This document shows, piece after piece, positions 1-6,778 of a DNA stretch of 64,000 nucleotides. The position numbers and the translations under genes were made by a program. The notes under the pieces are model-generated. The model made no database searches, was not told the DNA's origin, and saw only the letters and a program-made list of their open reading frames with translations. The stretch spans positions 4,173,501-4,237,500 of the forward strand of contig NC_014623.1 of assembly GCF_000165485.1 (NCBI RefSeq). Direction: 5' to 3'. The stretch's first letter is position 1. The number at the start of each line of letters is the position of its first letter. Source of the DNA: Stigmatella aurantiaca DW4/3-1. GTDB lineage: Bacteria > Myxococcota > Myxococcia > Myxococcales > Myxococcaceae.

Positions 1-232
1 TGCCGTGCCGCCCCGCCAGAAAGGCCACCTTCAGCTTCGTGCCCACCCCATCCGTGCCGGACACCAGGACCGGCTCCCGGTACTTTCCCGGAGGAAGGGC
101 GAACAGTCCGCCGAATCCACCCACACCGGACACCACCTCCGGGCGTACCGTGCGCGCGGCATAGGGCTTGATTCGCTCGACGAACGCGTCCCCCGCCTCG
201 ATGTCCACTCCGGATTGCTTGTAGGTCGTCAC
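1..232 (-). CDS. purM: Phosphoribosylformylglycinamidine cyclo-ligase (AIR synthetase), N-terminal part
   Basis: PurM closes the imidazole ring of FGAM using ATP, giving AIR in de novo purine synthesis in the cytoplasm. Reading leftward from a GTG at 230-232, the protein opens with [16 protein letters not shown], the conserved start of the family, then GVGGFGGLF (about residues 37-45) and [10 protein letters not shown] (about 58-67), the glycine-rich loop near the nucleotide. Only 77 codons are present because the gene runs off the left edge. It is divergent from the Crp-like gene, with 90 bp between the two starts. Identification rests on the N-terminus only but the motifs are distinctive. 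Confidence 0.9.
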   Translation of the reverse strand, partial: MTTYKQSGVDIEAGDAFVERIKPYAARTVRPEVVSGVGGFGGLFALPPGKYREPVLVSGTDGVGTKLKVAFLAGRHG

Positions 233-322
233 GGCCGGACTTCTACCGGCAAGGCCCCCGGTTTGTCTTGCCAACAGTGAAATTTGACCCCAACGATGGG
301 GACTGCTTGACTCGGAATTCAG

Positions 323-973
323 ATGGGCGCCGAGGAAACCCTTTTTCAGCGGTTCGGACAGGAATTCCCCAAGGGCACGGTCCTCTTCCAGGAGGGCGAG
401 CCTGGCAAGGACATGTTCGTCCTGCAGTCCGGGAAGATCACCATCTCGAAGAAGGTGCGCGAGGTGGAAAAGCACCTGGCGGTGCTGGGGCCGGGCGAGT
501 TCTTCGGGGAGATGGCCATCATCTCCAACAAGCCGCGCAACGCCACCGCCACGGTGACGGAGGACGCGAAGCTGTTGGTCATCGACTCGAAGACCTTCGA
601 GGCGATGATCCGCGGCAACGCCGAGATCGCCGTGCGGATGATCAAGAAGCTGGCCGAGCGGCTCTCGGAGATGTCCGCCCAAATCGAGAACCTGATGCAC
701 TCGGATCCCGCCAGCCGGGTGGTGCACCAGATTCTCCACGCCTGCCAGTCCCGGGGACGCCCCGTGGAAGAGGGCATCGAGGTGGACCTCAACCCGCGCG
801 AGCTGCCGCAGCAGCTCGGCGTGGGCGAGCCCGCCATCCGTCTCATGCTCAACCGCCTGGAGCGCTCGGGCCTCATCGAACGCAAGGGTGACAGCCTCAT
901 CGTGTACGACACGGCCCGGCTGCACGACTTCCTCCAGTATCTGGAGATGAAGTGGAAGTTCGGAGACCTCTAG
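323..973 (+). CDS. Crp/Fnr-family regulator with cyclic-nucleotide-binding domain
   Basis: A 216-residue transcription factor. The N-terminal half is a cNMP-binding beta-roll: [20 protein letters not shown] (about residues 20-39) and the phosphate-binding cassette [21 protein letters not shown], which keeps the Gly-Glu pair and the following Arg that in known family members contact the ribose and cyclic phosphate. A central dimerisation helix follows, then a winged helix-turn-helix with [29 protein letters not shown] (about 155-183). No Fnr-type cysteine cluster is seen. Its stop abuts the start of a class II cyclic-nucleotide phosphodiesterase, which supports cAMP or cGMP as ligand; that ligand is inferred. 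The ATG at 323 gives a normal family length; the upstream Shine-Dalgarno is weak. Confidence 0.9.
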   Translation: MGAEETLFQRFGQEFPKGTVLFQEGEPGKDMFVLQSGKITISKKVREVEKHLAVLGPGEFFGEMAIISNKPRNATATVTEDAKLLVIDSKTFEAMIRGNAEIAVRMIKKLAERLSEMSAQIENLMHSDPASRVVHQILHACQSRGRPVEEGIEVDLNPRELPQQLGVGEPAIRLMLNRLERSGLIERKGDSLIVYDTARLHDFLQYLEMKWKFGDL

Positions 974-1729
974 GTGAAGCTGAAAGTCCTCGGATGTCAT
1001 GGTGGCGAGCTGCCCTCGTGCCGGACCACCTGCTTCCTCCTGGATGAGGTGCTCGCGCTGGACGCGGGCGCCCTCACCAGCACGCTCTCGCTCGAGCAGC
1101 TGTGCAAGGTGGACGACATCCTCATTGGGCACAGCCACTTCGATCACACCAAGGATCTGCCGCTGCTGGCCGATCTGGTGATCGGCCGGCGCGACAGCCC
1201 CGTTACCATCCATGCCTCGCGGGAGTGCGCCCGGGCGCTGCGCACCTCCATGTTCAACAACGAGCTGTGGCCGGATTTCACCCGCATCCCCACGCGCAAG
1301 GCGCCGGTGTTGCGCATCAAGTCATTCCGGGCGGGCAGCACCTTCCAGATTGGCCCCTACACGGTGCAGTCCGTGCCGGTGAGCCACCCGGTGGAGTCCT
1401 GCGGCTTCATCATCTCCCGGGGAAAGACGGCCCTGGCCATGAGCGGGGACACTGGCCCCACGGACCGGCTGTGGAAGGCGCTCAACCAGGCCAAGAACCT
1501 CAAGGCGTTGCTGGTGGAGACGAGCTTCCCCAACGCACTGCAGCAACTGGCGGACCTGTCCGGGCACCTGACGCCGCGCACGCTCCAGTCGGAGCTGGCC
1601 AAGTTCAACCGCAATGGCACCGAGGTGCTCCTCTACCACCTCAAGCCCGCCTTCGTGAGCCAGCTCAAGCGGGAGCTGGCGGGGCTGCCGGTGGAAATCC
1701 TGGAGCTGGGGGACAGTTTCGAGTTCTGA
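974..1729 (+). CDS. Class II cyclic-nucleotide phosphodiesterase (MBL-fold)
   Basis: A 251-residue metallo-beta-lactamase-fold hydrolase predicted to cleave 3',5'-cyclic nucleotides. The metal-binding motif is HSHFDHTKD (H53, H55, D57, H58), and further ligands probably lie in SVPVSHPV and [11 protein letters not shown]. The segments [19 protein letters not shown] and [23 protein letters not shown] are typical of class II (PdsA-type) phosphodiesterases rather than lactonases or beta-lactamases. A GTG start at 974 directly follows the TAG of the Crp-like gene, so the pair is almost certainly cotranscribed and translationally coupled. No signal peptide is visible, so the enzyme is probably cytoplasmic. 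It could hydrolyse another phosphodiester; substrate is inferred from family and neighbour. Confidence 0.8.
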   Translation: MKLKVLGCHGGELPSCRTTCFLLDEVLALDAGALTSTLSLEQLCKVDDILIGHSHFDHTKDLPLLADLVIGRRDSPVTIHASRECARALRTSMFNNELWPDFTRIPTRKAPVLRIKSFRAGSTFQIGPYTVQSVPVSHPVESCGFIISRGKTALAMSGDTGPTDRLWKALNQAKNLKALLVETSFPNALQQLADLSGHLTPRTLQSELAKFNRNGTEVLLYHLKPAFVSQLKRELAGLPVEILELGDSFEF

Positions 1730-1779
1730 AGAACCAGGGGTTGACGTGAGGGCCGAGCCGGATTAACCCGGCGCCTCCC

Positions 1780-2631
1780 ATGGCCTGGTTTTCCAAGAAG
1801 CCCCGTATCGCCGCCCGCCAGGAGCCCACCGAGGAGCAAGCGCCTTCTCGAATGCAGGGCCTGTGGGCCAAGTGCGAAAACTGCGACGAGATCATCTACC
1901 GGCAAGAGCTGGAGAAGAATATCATGGTGTGCCCGCACTGCGAGCACCACCATCCCTGGCCGGCGCGCGCCCGGTTGGCCGGGCTGCTGGACCCGGACAG
2001 CTTCGAGGAGTTCGACAAGGAGCTGGAGCCGCAGGATCCGCTCGGGTTCAGCGACTCCAAGAAGTACAAGGACCGGTTGAAGTCCACGCGCAAGAGCCTC
2101 GAGGAGAATGACGCGTTCATCTCCGGCGTGGGCCGCATCGAAGGCCACCCCGTCTCCGTGGGGTGCTTCGTGTTCGAGTTCATGGGCGGCTCCATGGGCT
2201 CGGTGGTGGGGGAGAAGGTGACGCGCGTCTTCGAGCGTGCGTACGAGCTGAAGTACCCCGCGATCATCTTCTCGGCCTCGGGCGGCGCCCGCATGCAGGA
2301 GGGCATCTTCTCCCTCATGCAGATGGCCAAGACGTCCGCGGCCATTGGCCGCTTCCGCAACGGCAACAAGCCCTACGTCTCGGTGCTGCTGCACCCGACG
2401 ACGGGCGGCGTGGCGGCGTCCTTCGCGTGGCTGGGGGACATCATCCTCGCCGAGCCCAAGGCGCTCATCGGCTTCGCGGGCCCGCGCGTCATCGAGCAGA
2501 CCATCCGCCAGAAGCTCCCCGAGGGCTTCCAGCGCTCCGAGTTCCTGCTGGAGCATGGGATGATCGACGCCATCGTCCCGCGCAAGGAGATGCGCTCGCG
2601 GCTCGCCCAACTCCTGCGGATGGTGGGCTGA
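1780..2631 (+). CDS. accD: Acetyl-CoA carboxylase carboxyltransferase subunit beta
   Basis: The beta subunit of the carboxyltransferase that moves CO2 from carboxybiotin to acetyl-CoA, the committed step of fatty-acid synthesis; it works with AccA, which is not in this window. The 283-residue length is normal. An N-terminal C4 zinc ribbon is present (C32, C35, C51, C54), followed by the crotonase-fold core with SASGGARMQEGIFSLMQMAK, HPTTGGVAASFA and GFAGPRVIEQTI. It is followed after 11 bases by folC, the accD-folC order common in many bacteria, so the two are probably one transcript. Confidence 0.97.
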   Translation: MAWFSKKPRIAARQEPTEEQAPSRMQGLWAKCENCDEIIYRQELEKNIMVCPHCEHHHPWPARARLAGLLDPDSFEEFDKELEPQDPLGFSDSKKYKDRLKSTRKSLEENDAFISGVGRIEGHPVSVGCFVFEFMGGSMGSVVGEKVTRVFERAYELKYPAIIFSASGGARMQEGIFSLMQMAKTSAAIGRFRNGNKPYVSVLLHPTTGGVAASFAWLGDIILAEPKALIGFAGPRVIEQTIRQKLPEGFQRSEFLLEHGMIDAIVPRKEMRSRLAQLLRMVG

Positions 2632-2642
2632 GCGTCCGCGGA

Positions 2643-3956
2643 ATGCCGCTGCCGCGCACGCCGGACGAGGCGTTGGGCTTCCTCGCGGGGCTCAACCCGT
2701 CCGGCATCAAGCTGGGCCTGGAGCGGGTGCGCGAGGCGCTCGCCGCCCTGGGCCATCCGGAGCGCCGCTACCCCTCGCTCCACGTCGCGGGCACCAACGG
2801 CAAGGGCAGCACCTGTGCCTTCGCCACCGCGGCCCTGAGTGTAGCGGGGCACCGGGTGGGGCTCTACACCTCGCCCCACCTGAGCCGCGTCAACGAGCGC
2901 TTCCAGGTAGCGGGGGACGACATCTCCGATGAGGTGCTGGGGCGCCGCATCCTCGAGGTGCTGGCGCGCTACCCGGAAGCCGCGCACACGCCCGCCCCCC
3001 TCACGTACTTCGAGTTCGCCACGGTGGTGGCGCTCTGGCACTTCGCCCAGGAGGGCGTCTCGGTGGCCGTGCTGGAGACAGGTCTCGGGGGGCGGTTGGA
3101 CGCCACCAACACCGTCACCCCGCTCGTCACGGCCATTACCCCCGTGTCCTTCGACCACATGGACTACCTGGGCAACACCCTGGAGGCCATCGCGGGCGAG
3201 AAGGCGGGCATCCTCAAGCCCGGGGTTCCCGCCGTGCTCAGCCGCCAGGAGCCCGAGGCGCTGCGGGCCCTTGTCCGCGTGGCGGACGAGGTGGGGGCCC
3301 CCGTGCTGCTGGAGGACAGGGACTTCGCCCTGGCGTCCGAGCCAGGGGGGACGTTCGCCTATCGGGGCACGCGGTTTCAGCTCGAGGGGCTCTCGCTCGC
3401 CCTGCGGGGGCTCCACCAGCGGCAAAACGCGGCCGTGGCCCTCGCCGCGTTGGAGCAACTGGATGCGCGGGGCGTGGCCGTGTCCGCCGAAGCCGCCCGG
3501 GCGGGGCTGGCCTCCGCGCGCTGGCCGGGCCGCCTGGAGGAGCTAGGCTGCCAACCGCCCGTGCTGCTGGATGGTGCCCACAACCCCGCGGGGATGAAGG
3601 TCTTGCTGGCCTCCCTGGAGGCCCTGTACCCCGGCCGGGCTCTGCACGCGGTGTTCGGGGTGGTGGCCGACAAGGACCGGGGGCCGATGATGCAAGGCCT
3701 CTTTCCCCGGTGTGCCTCCGTCCACCTCACCCCGCTGGACACCCCGCGCTCCCTGCCGCCCGAGCGGTATTTGCCAGAGGCTCAAGCCCTCTGTGCGGCT
3801 GTGTATGCCTACGCTTCCCTGGACGATGCCCTGGCGGGCGCCAGGTCCCAGGCGCGCCCGGGCGATGTCATTCTTTGCACGGGCTCTCTGTTTCTCATCG
3901 GCGCCATTCGCTCTCGATTCATGAGAAACCTTGGCGTAAAACACGAGCGAGCATAA
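2643..3956 (+). CDS. folC: Dihydrofolate synthase / folylpolyglutamate synthase
   Basis: FolC attaches glutamate to dihydropteroate and extends the polyglutamate tail of folates, using ATP. The 437-residue protein has the Mur-ligase-type P-loop GTNGKGST at 50-57, the ETGLGGRLDATN and ITPVSFDHMDYLG motifs of the central domain, and LLDGAHNPAGM at the start of the C-terminal ligase domain. I chose the ATG at 2643, 11 bases after the accD stop, because the conserved sequence begins there; an in-frame extension upstream lies inside accD. Cotranscription with accD is likely. Confidence 0.95.
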   Translation: MPLPRTPDEALGFLAGLNPSGIKLGLERVREALAALGHPERRYPSLHVAGTNGKGSTCAFATAALSVAGHRVGLYTSPHLSRVNERFQVAGDDISDEVLGRRILEVLARYPEAAHTPAPLTYFEFATVVALWHFAQEGVSVAVLETGLGGRLDATNTVTPLVTAITPVSFDHMDYLGNTLEAIAGEKAGILKPGVPAVLSRQEPEALRALVRVADEVGAPVLLEDRDFALASEPGGTFAYRGTRFQLEGLSLALRGLHQRQNAAVALAALEQLDARGVAVSAEAARAGLASARWPGRLEELGCQPPVLLDGAHNPAGMKVLLASLEALYPGRALHAVFGVVADKDRGPMMQGLFPRCASVHLTPLDTPRSLPPERYLPEAQALCAAVYAYASLDDALAGARSQARPGDVILCTGSLFLIGAIRSRFMRNLGVKHERA

Positions 3957-3965
3957 GTTTGAAAC

Positions 3966-5243
3966 ATGCGTCTCCCGGATGACTGGAGAGTCGAGGCCTC
4001 GGGGCCGCGAATACCCACCGTCGACGAGGTCGACTTCCGGGCGCTGTATCAAAAGACGAACTACGTCGTTGAGACAGCGGACGGTTGGTCGCTGGTGATG
4101 ACGCGGTACCGGCCCGTGAAGCAGCCGTTCCCTCAGCCGCTCTTTGGCGAGACGCTGTTGATGGTGCACGGCTTCTCGCAGAACCGGCACGCTTGGACGA
4201 GCGGCCAGTTCGTCAAGAACCTGCTCTTCTTCGGCGCGGACATTCACATCCTGGAATTGAGAGGCCACGGCAAGAGCTCCATCGCCTTCCAGCGCGAGCG
4301 GGCCCAGCGCTTCCGCCGGCCGCTGCCCCCGGATCTCGACTACAGCTGGGACATCGACAGCTACTTCCTCTACGACTTGCCCGCGGCCGTCTCCGGGGTG
4401 AAGCGCATCACCCGGCGGGACCGGATCTTCTACTGCGGGCACTCCATGGGCGGGATGCTCGGCTACGGCTATGCCGGCATCCACGATGATTTCGAGGGGC
4501 TCATCACCATTGGCTCCCCCGCGGATCTGGGGCGGGGCTTCTTCCTGCTGAAGGCCCTGGCGCTGACCGCCCCGGCCGTCGGCGGGCTGGTGGACATGAC
4601 CTTGGAGGGCATCAACGCGCAGCGCCGGCTGAGCCACCTGGGCTGGTCCGCCTTGTCGCGCGGGGCAGGGTGGGTGAACCGGGAACTGGGCCAGCGCCTC
4701 TCGCCCGGGGTGAAGCCCAACGAAGCGAGCTTCCGGTACGTACCGGTGGATGCCTGGCTGAAGTACGCGGAGAAGCAGCTGGCCCGCGCCGAGGGGCATG
4801 CGCTCTACGAGCGCCTCGCCACGCGCGTCAACCGGTTGAGCAACCCCGCCCGGGTCAGCGCCCACGACATCCGCTGGCTGCTGCGCGAGGGGGGGGAGCG
4901 GGAGCCGCGCAAGGTGCTGGAGCAGTTCGCCCGCTGGATTCGCCGCGGGGAGATGGTCTGCTACCGCACCGATTACGACTTCAAGCGCGGCTTCTCGAAG
5001 ATCAAAGTCCCCATGGCCATCATCTTCGGGGACATGGATCCGCTCGCCTCGGTGGAGTCCACCCGGAGCGTCTACCGGGCCGCCCAGAGCGAGTACCTGC
5101 TGTGGCGCCCGGTGAAGGGCAACAGCCATGTCGAGCTGACCATGGGTCACGACATCCGGCAGATCTGTTACGACATCAAGAACCTCATCGAGTATGCGCG
5201 GACCCACCGCGCCCACTCGCCGGTGCTGCCGCGCATTCGTTAG
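3966..5243 (+). CDS. Alpha/beta hydrolase
   Basis: A 425-residue hydrolase of unknown substrate. The alpha/beta-hydrolase landmarks are visible: the oxyanion-hole segment LLMVHGFSQNRHAW, ELRGHGKSS, and the nucleophile elbow GHSMGG with Ser160. The probable acid lies in FGDMDPLAS and the probable catalytic His in GNSHVELTMGHD near the C-terminus. The core is split by a long lid region (about residues 175-330). There is no signal peptide, so it is probably cytoplasmic or peripherally associated. The start is 9 bases after folC. A lipase, esterase or thioesterase role is possible; nothing visible decides. Confidence 0.8.
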   Translation: MRLPDDWRVEASGPRIPTVDEVDFRALYQKTNYVVETADGWSLVMTRYRPVKQPFPQPLFGETLLMVHGFSQNRHAWTSGQFVKNLLFFGADIHILELRGHGKSSIAFQRERAQRFRRPLPPDLDYSWDIDSYFLYDLPAAVSGVKRITRRDRIFYCGHSMGGMLGYGYAGIHDDFEGLITIGSPADLGRGFFLLKALALTAPAVGGLVDMTLEGINAQRRLSHLGWSALSRGAGWVNRELGQRLSPGVKPNEASFRYVPVDAWLKYAEKQLARAEGHALYERLATRVNRLSNPARVSAHDIRWLLREGGEREPRKVLEQFARWIRRGEMVCYRTDYDFKRGFSKIKVPMAIIFGDMDPLASVESTRSVYRAAQSEYLLWRPVKGNSHVELTMGHDIRQICYDIKNLIEYARTHRAHSPVLPRIR

Positions 5244-5271
5244 GCTTCCGGCAGACAGCAGCAATGGAAAA

Positions 5272-5300
5272 TTGGAGCCCCTGAGGGCTTGCTCTACATT
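5272..5300 (+). promoter_or_regulatory. Possible promoter of the AMIN-protein/lptD genes
   Basis: TTGGAG at 5272-5277 and TACATT at 5295-5300 are separated by 17 bases, a fair match to a housekeeping-type promoter in an otherwise GC-rich gap. The expected transcript start would be about 20 bases before the ATG at 5327, leaving room for the Shine-Dalgarno AAGGGAAGAG. Confidence 0.4.
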
Positions 5301-5326
5301 GACGCCCTCTCAGAAGGGAAGAGTCG

Positions 5327-6733
5327 ATGAAGGCCTATGTGGTGGCCGTGGTGGGCTGGGTGTTGCTGCCCCTGCTCGCACTCGCGCAGGAGAAGGCGGC
5401 ACTGAACGCCATCACCCGCGTGACGGTGAATGGCGGCGTGGTGGAGATTACCGGCAGCCAGAAGCCGAGCTTCACCACTTTCACCATGACGGACCCGCCG
5501 CGGCTCGTCATCGATATCTCTGGCGCGGTGCTCAGCGGCGTTCCTGAAGAGATTCCGGCCCGGGGCGGAGGCGTGACGGGGCTGCGCACCGCCAATTACG
5601 GCTCGGAGTCGACGGCCGTGGCGCGTGTGCTGATCGGCTACGAGCGGGACGTGGAGACGGACATCCAGGTGTCCAACAACGTCCTCTTCGTCAAGGTGCT
5701 GGAGGAGGGCAGCCAGGCCGTGGCCCAGGCGCGGCCCTTCGAGAGCGCGCAAGCCCCCTCGGAGGGACGTGACACGGAGGCCGCGGCGCCGCCGGACGCG
5801 GCGCAAGCCAGCGAAGCAGCGCGGGCCGAGCGGGAGGCCCAGGCCAAGGCCGCCGCGCAGGCCAGCGAAGCGGCGCGGGTCGAGCGGGAAGCCCAGGCCA
5901 AGGCCGCCGCGCAGGTGGAAGAGACTCGGCGCAGGGAGCAGGAGACGGCTGCCGCCGAGAAGCAGCGGCAGACCGAGGCGGAAGCCAAGCGTCAGGCGGA
6001 GGCGAAGCAGCGCGAGGAGACTGCCCGGGCGCAAGCCGAGGCCCGCAAGGCCGCGGAGGACGAGGAGAAGCGCCGCCAGGCCGAGGAGGCTCAGGCCAAG
6101 CGCCAGGCGGAGACGGAGGCGAAGCAGCGCAAGCAGGAAGAGGCGCGCGCGCAGGCCGAGGCCCGCAGGACCGCGGAGGCCGAGGAGAAGCAGCGGCAGA
6201 AAGAGGAAGCGGAGGCCCGGCGCCAGGCGGAGGTGGAGGCGAAGCAACGCAAGCAGGAGGAGGCGCGCGCGCAGGCCGAGGCCCGCAGGAGCGCCCAGGC
6301 CGAGGAAACACGGCGGCAGCAGGAGACGGCCCGCGTGGCCAGCGCCGAGCCCCCCGCCCGCGAGGAGCAGGGCGATTCAGCGGCCGCGCCGGGGATCTCC
6401 GCGAGGCGGAAGACGCTGGAGATTGTTGGCTTCCAGCAGCGTGCTTCCTCCTCGCGTGTGTACATCCGCACGAACGAGCGCGTTCAGTATAAGGTCTCCC
6501 AGAGCGACAGGGAGATCATCCTCGAGCTGGAGAACACGCAGATCGGCAAGGGCAACAACACCCGTGCGCTCGACACGTCCTTCTTCGACACCGCCGTCTC
6601 GCGGGTGGATCCCCTCGCGGGGCCCGGCCGCTCCGTGCGTGTGTCCATCCGCCTCAAGGAGCCGGTGTCCGTCCAGACGCGCCAGGAGGGCAACACCATC
6701 TCCCTGGATTTCCCCCGCTCCGCGGAGCGCTGA
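5327..6733 (+). CDS. AMIN-domain protein with long central coiled coil
   Basis: A 468-residue exported protein. An N-terminal signal peptide (AVVGWVLLPLLALAQE) is followed by an AMIN-type domain at about 28-120 (ITRVTVNGGVVEITGSQKPSF, PPRLVIDISGA). AMIN domains in known proteins bind peptidoglycan or pilus/secretin partners in the periplasm. Residues about 150-345 are an Ala/Glu/Arg/Lys/Gln-rich coiled coil built from DNA repeats, and a second AMIN-like domain closes the protein (about 365-465: LEIVGFQQRASSSRVYIRTNE, REIILELENTQI, SVRVSIRLKEPV). The start is preceded by AAGGGAAGAG. The next gene, lptD, starts 45 bases later. Function in envelope organisation is inferred. The fold call for the C-terminal domain is less sure than for the N-terminal one. 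Confidence 0.8.
   Translation: MKAYVVAVVGWVLLPLLALAQEKAALNAITRVTVNGGVVEITGSQKPSFTTFTMTDPPRLVIDISGAVLSGVPEEIPARGGGVTGLRTANYGSESTAVARVLIGYERDVETDIQVSNNVLFVKVLEEGSQAVAQARPFESAQAPSEGRDTEAAAPPDAAQASEAARAEREAQAKAAAQASEAARVEREAQAKAAAQVEETRRREQETAAAEKQRQTEAEAKRQAEAKQREETARAQAEARKAAEDEEKRRQAEEAQAKRQAETEAKQRKQEEARAQAEARRTAEAEEKQRQKEEAEARRQAEVEAKQRKQEEARAQAEARRSAQAEETRRQQETARVASAEPPAREEQGDSAAAPGISARRKTLEIVGFQQRASSSRVYIRTNERVQYKVSQSDREIILELENTQIGKGNNTRALDTSFFDTAVSRVDPLAGPGRSVRVSIRLKEPVSVQTRQEGNTISLDFPRSAER
5807..5914 (+). repeat. Two tandem 54-bp repeats in the coiled-coil region
   Basis: A 54-bp unit starting at 5807 is repeated with few changes from 5861. Each copy encodes an 18-residue block of the form ASEAAR-EREAQAKAAAQ, consistent with a lengthening coiled coil. 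Confidence 0.85.
6001..6300 (+). repeat. 120-bp tandem repeat, about 2.5 copies
   Basis: Sequence at 6001-6120 recurs at 6121-6240 and, as a half copy, at 6241-6300, with the last two copies nearly identical over their first 50 bases (GAAGCAGCGCAAGCAGGA and following). Each unit encodes 40 residues of charged coiled coil in the AMIN-domain protein. Confidence 0.85.
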
Positions 6734-6778
6734 GCCGCTTCGCCGCGCCCCCGCGGCGTCCGCCAGCGCGGATAGGCC

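Noticed and set aside
1633..2610. Minus-strand frame opposite accD
   Set aside because: GC-rich shadow of accD with no recognisable domain or start signal.
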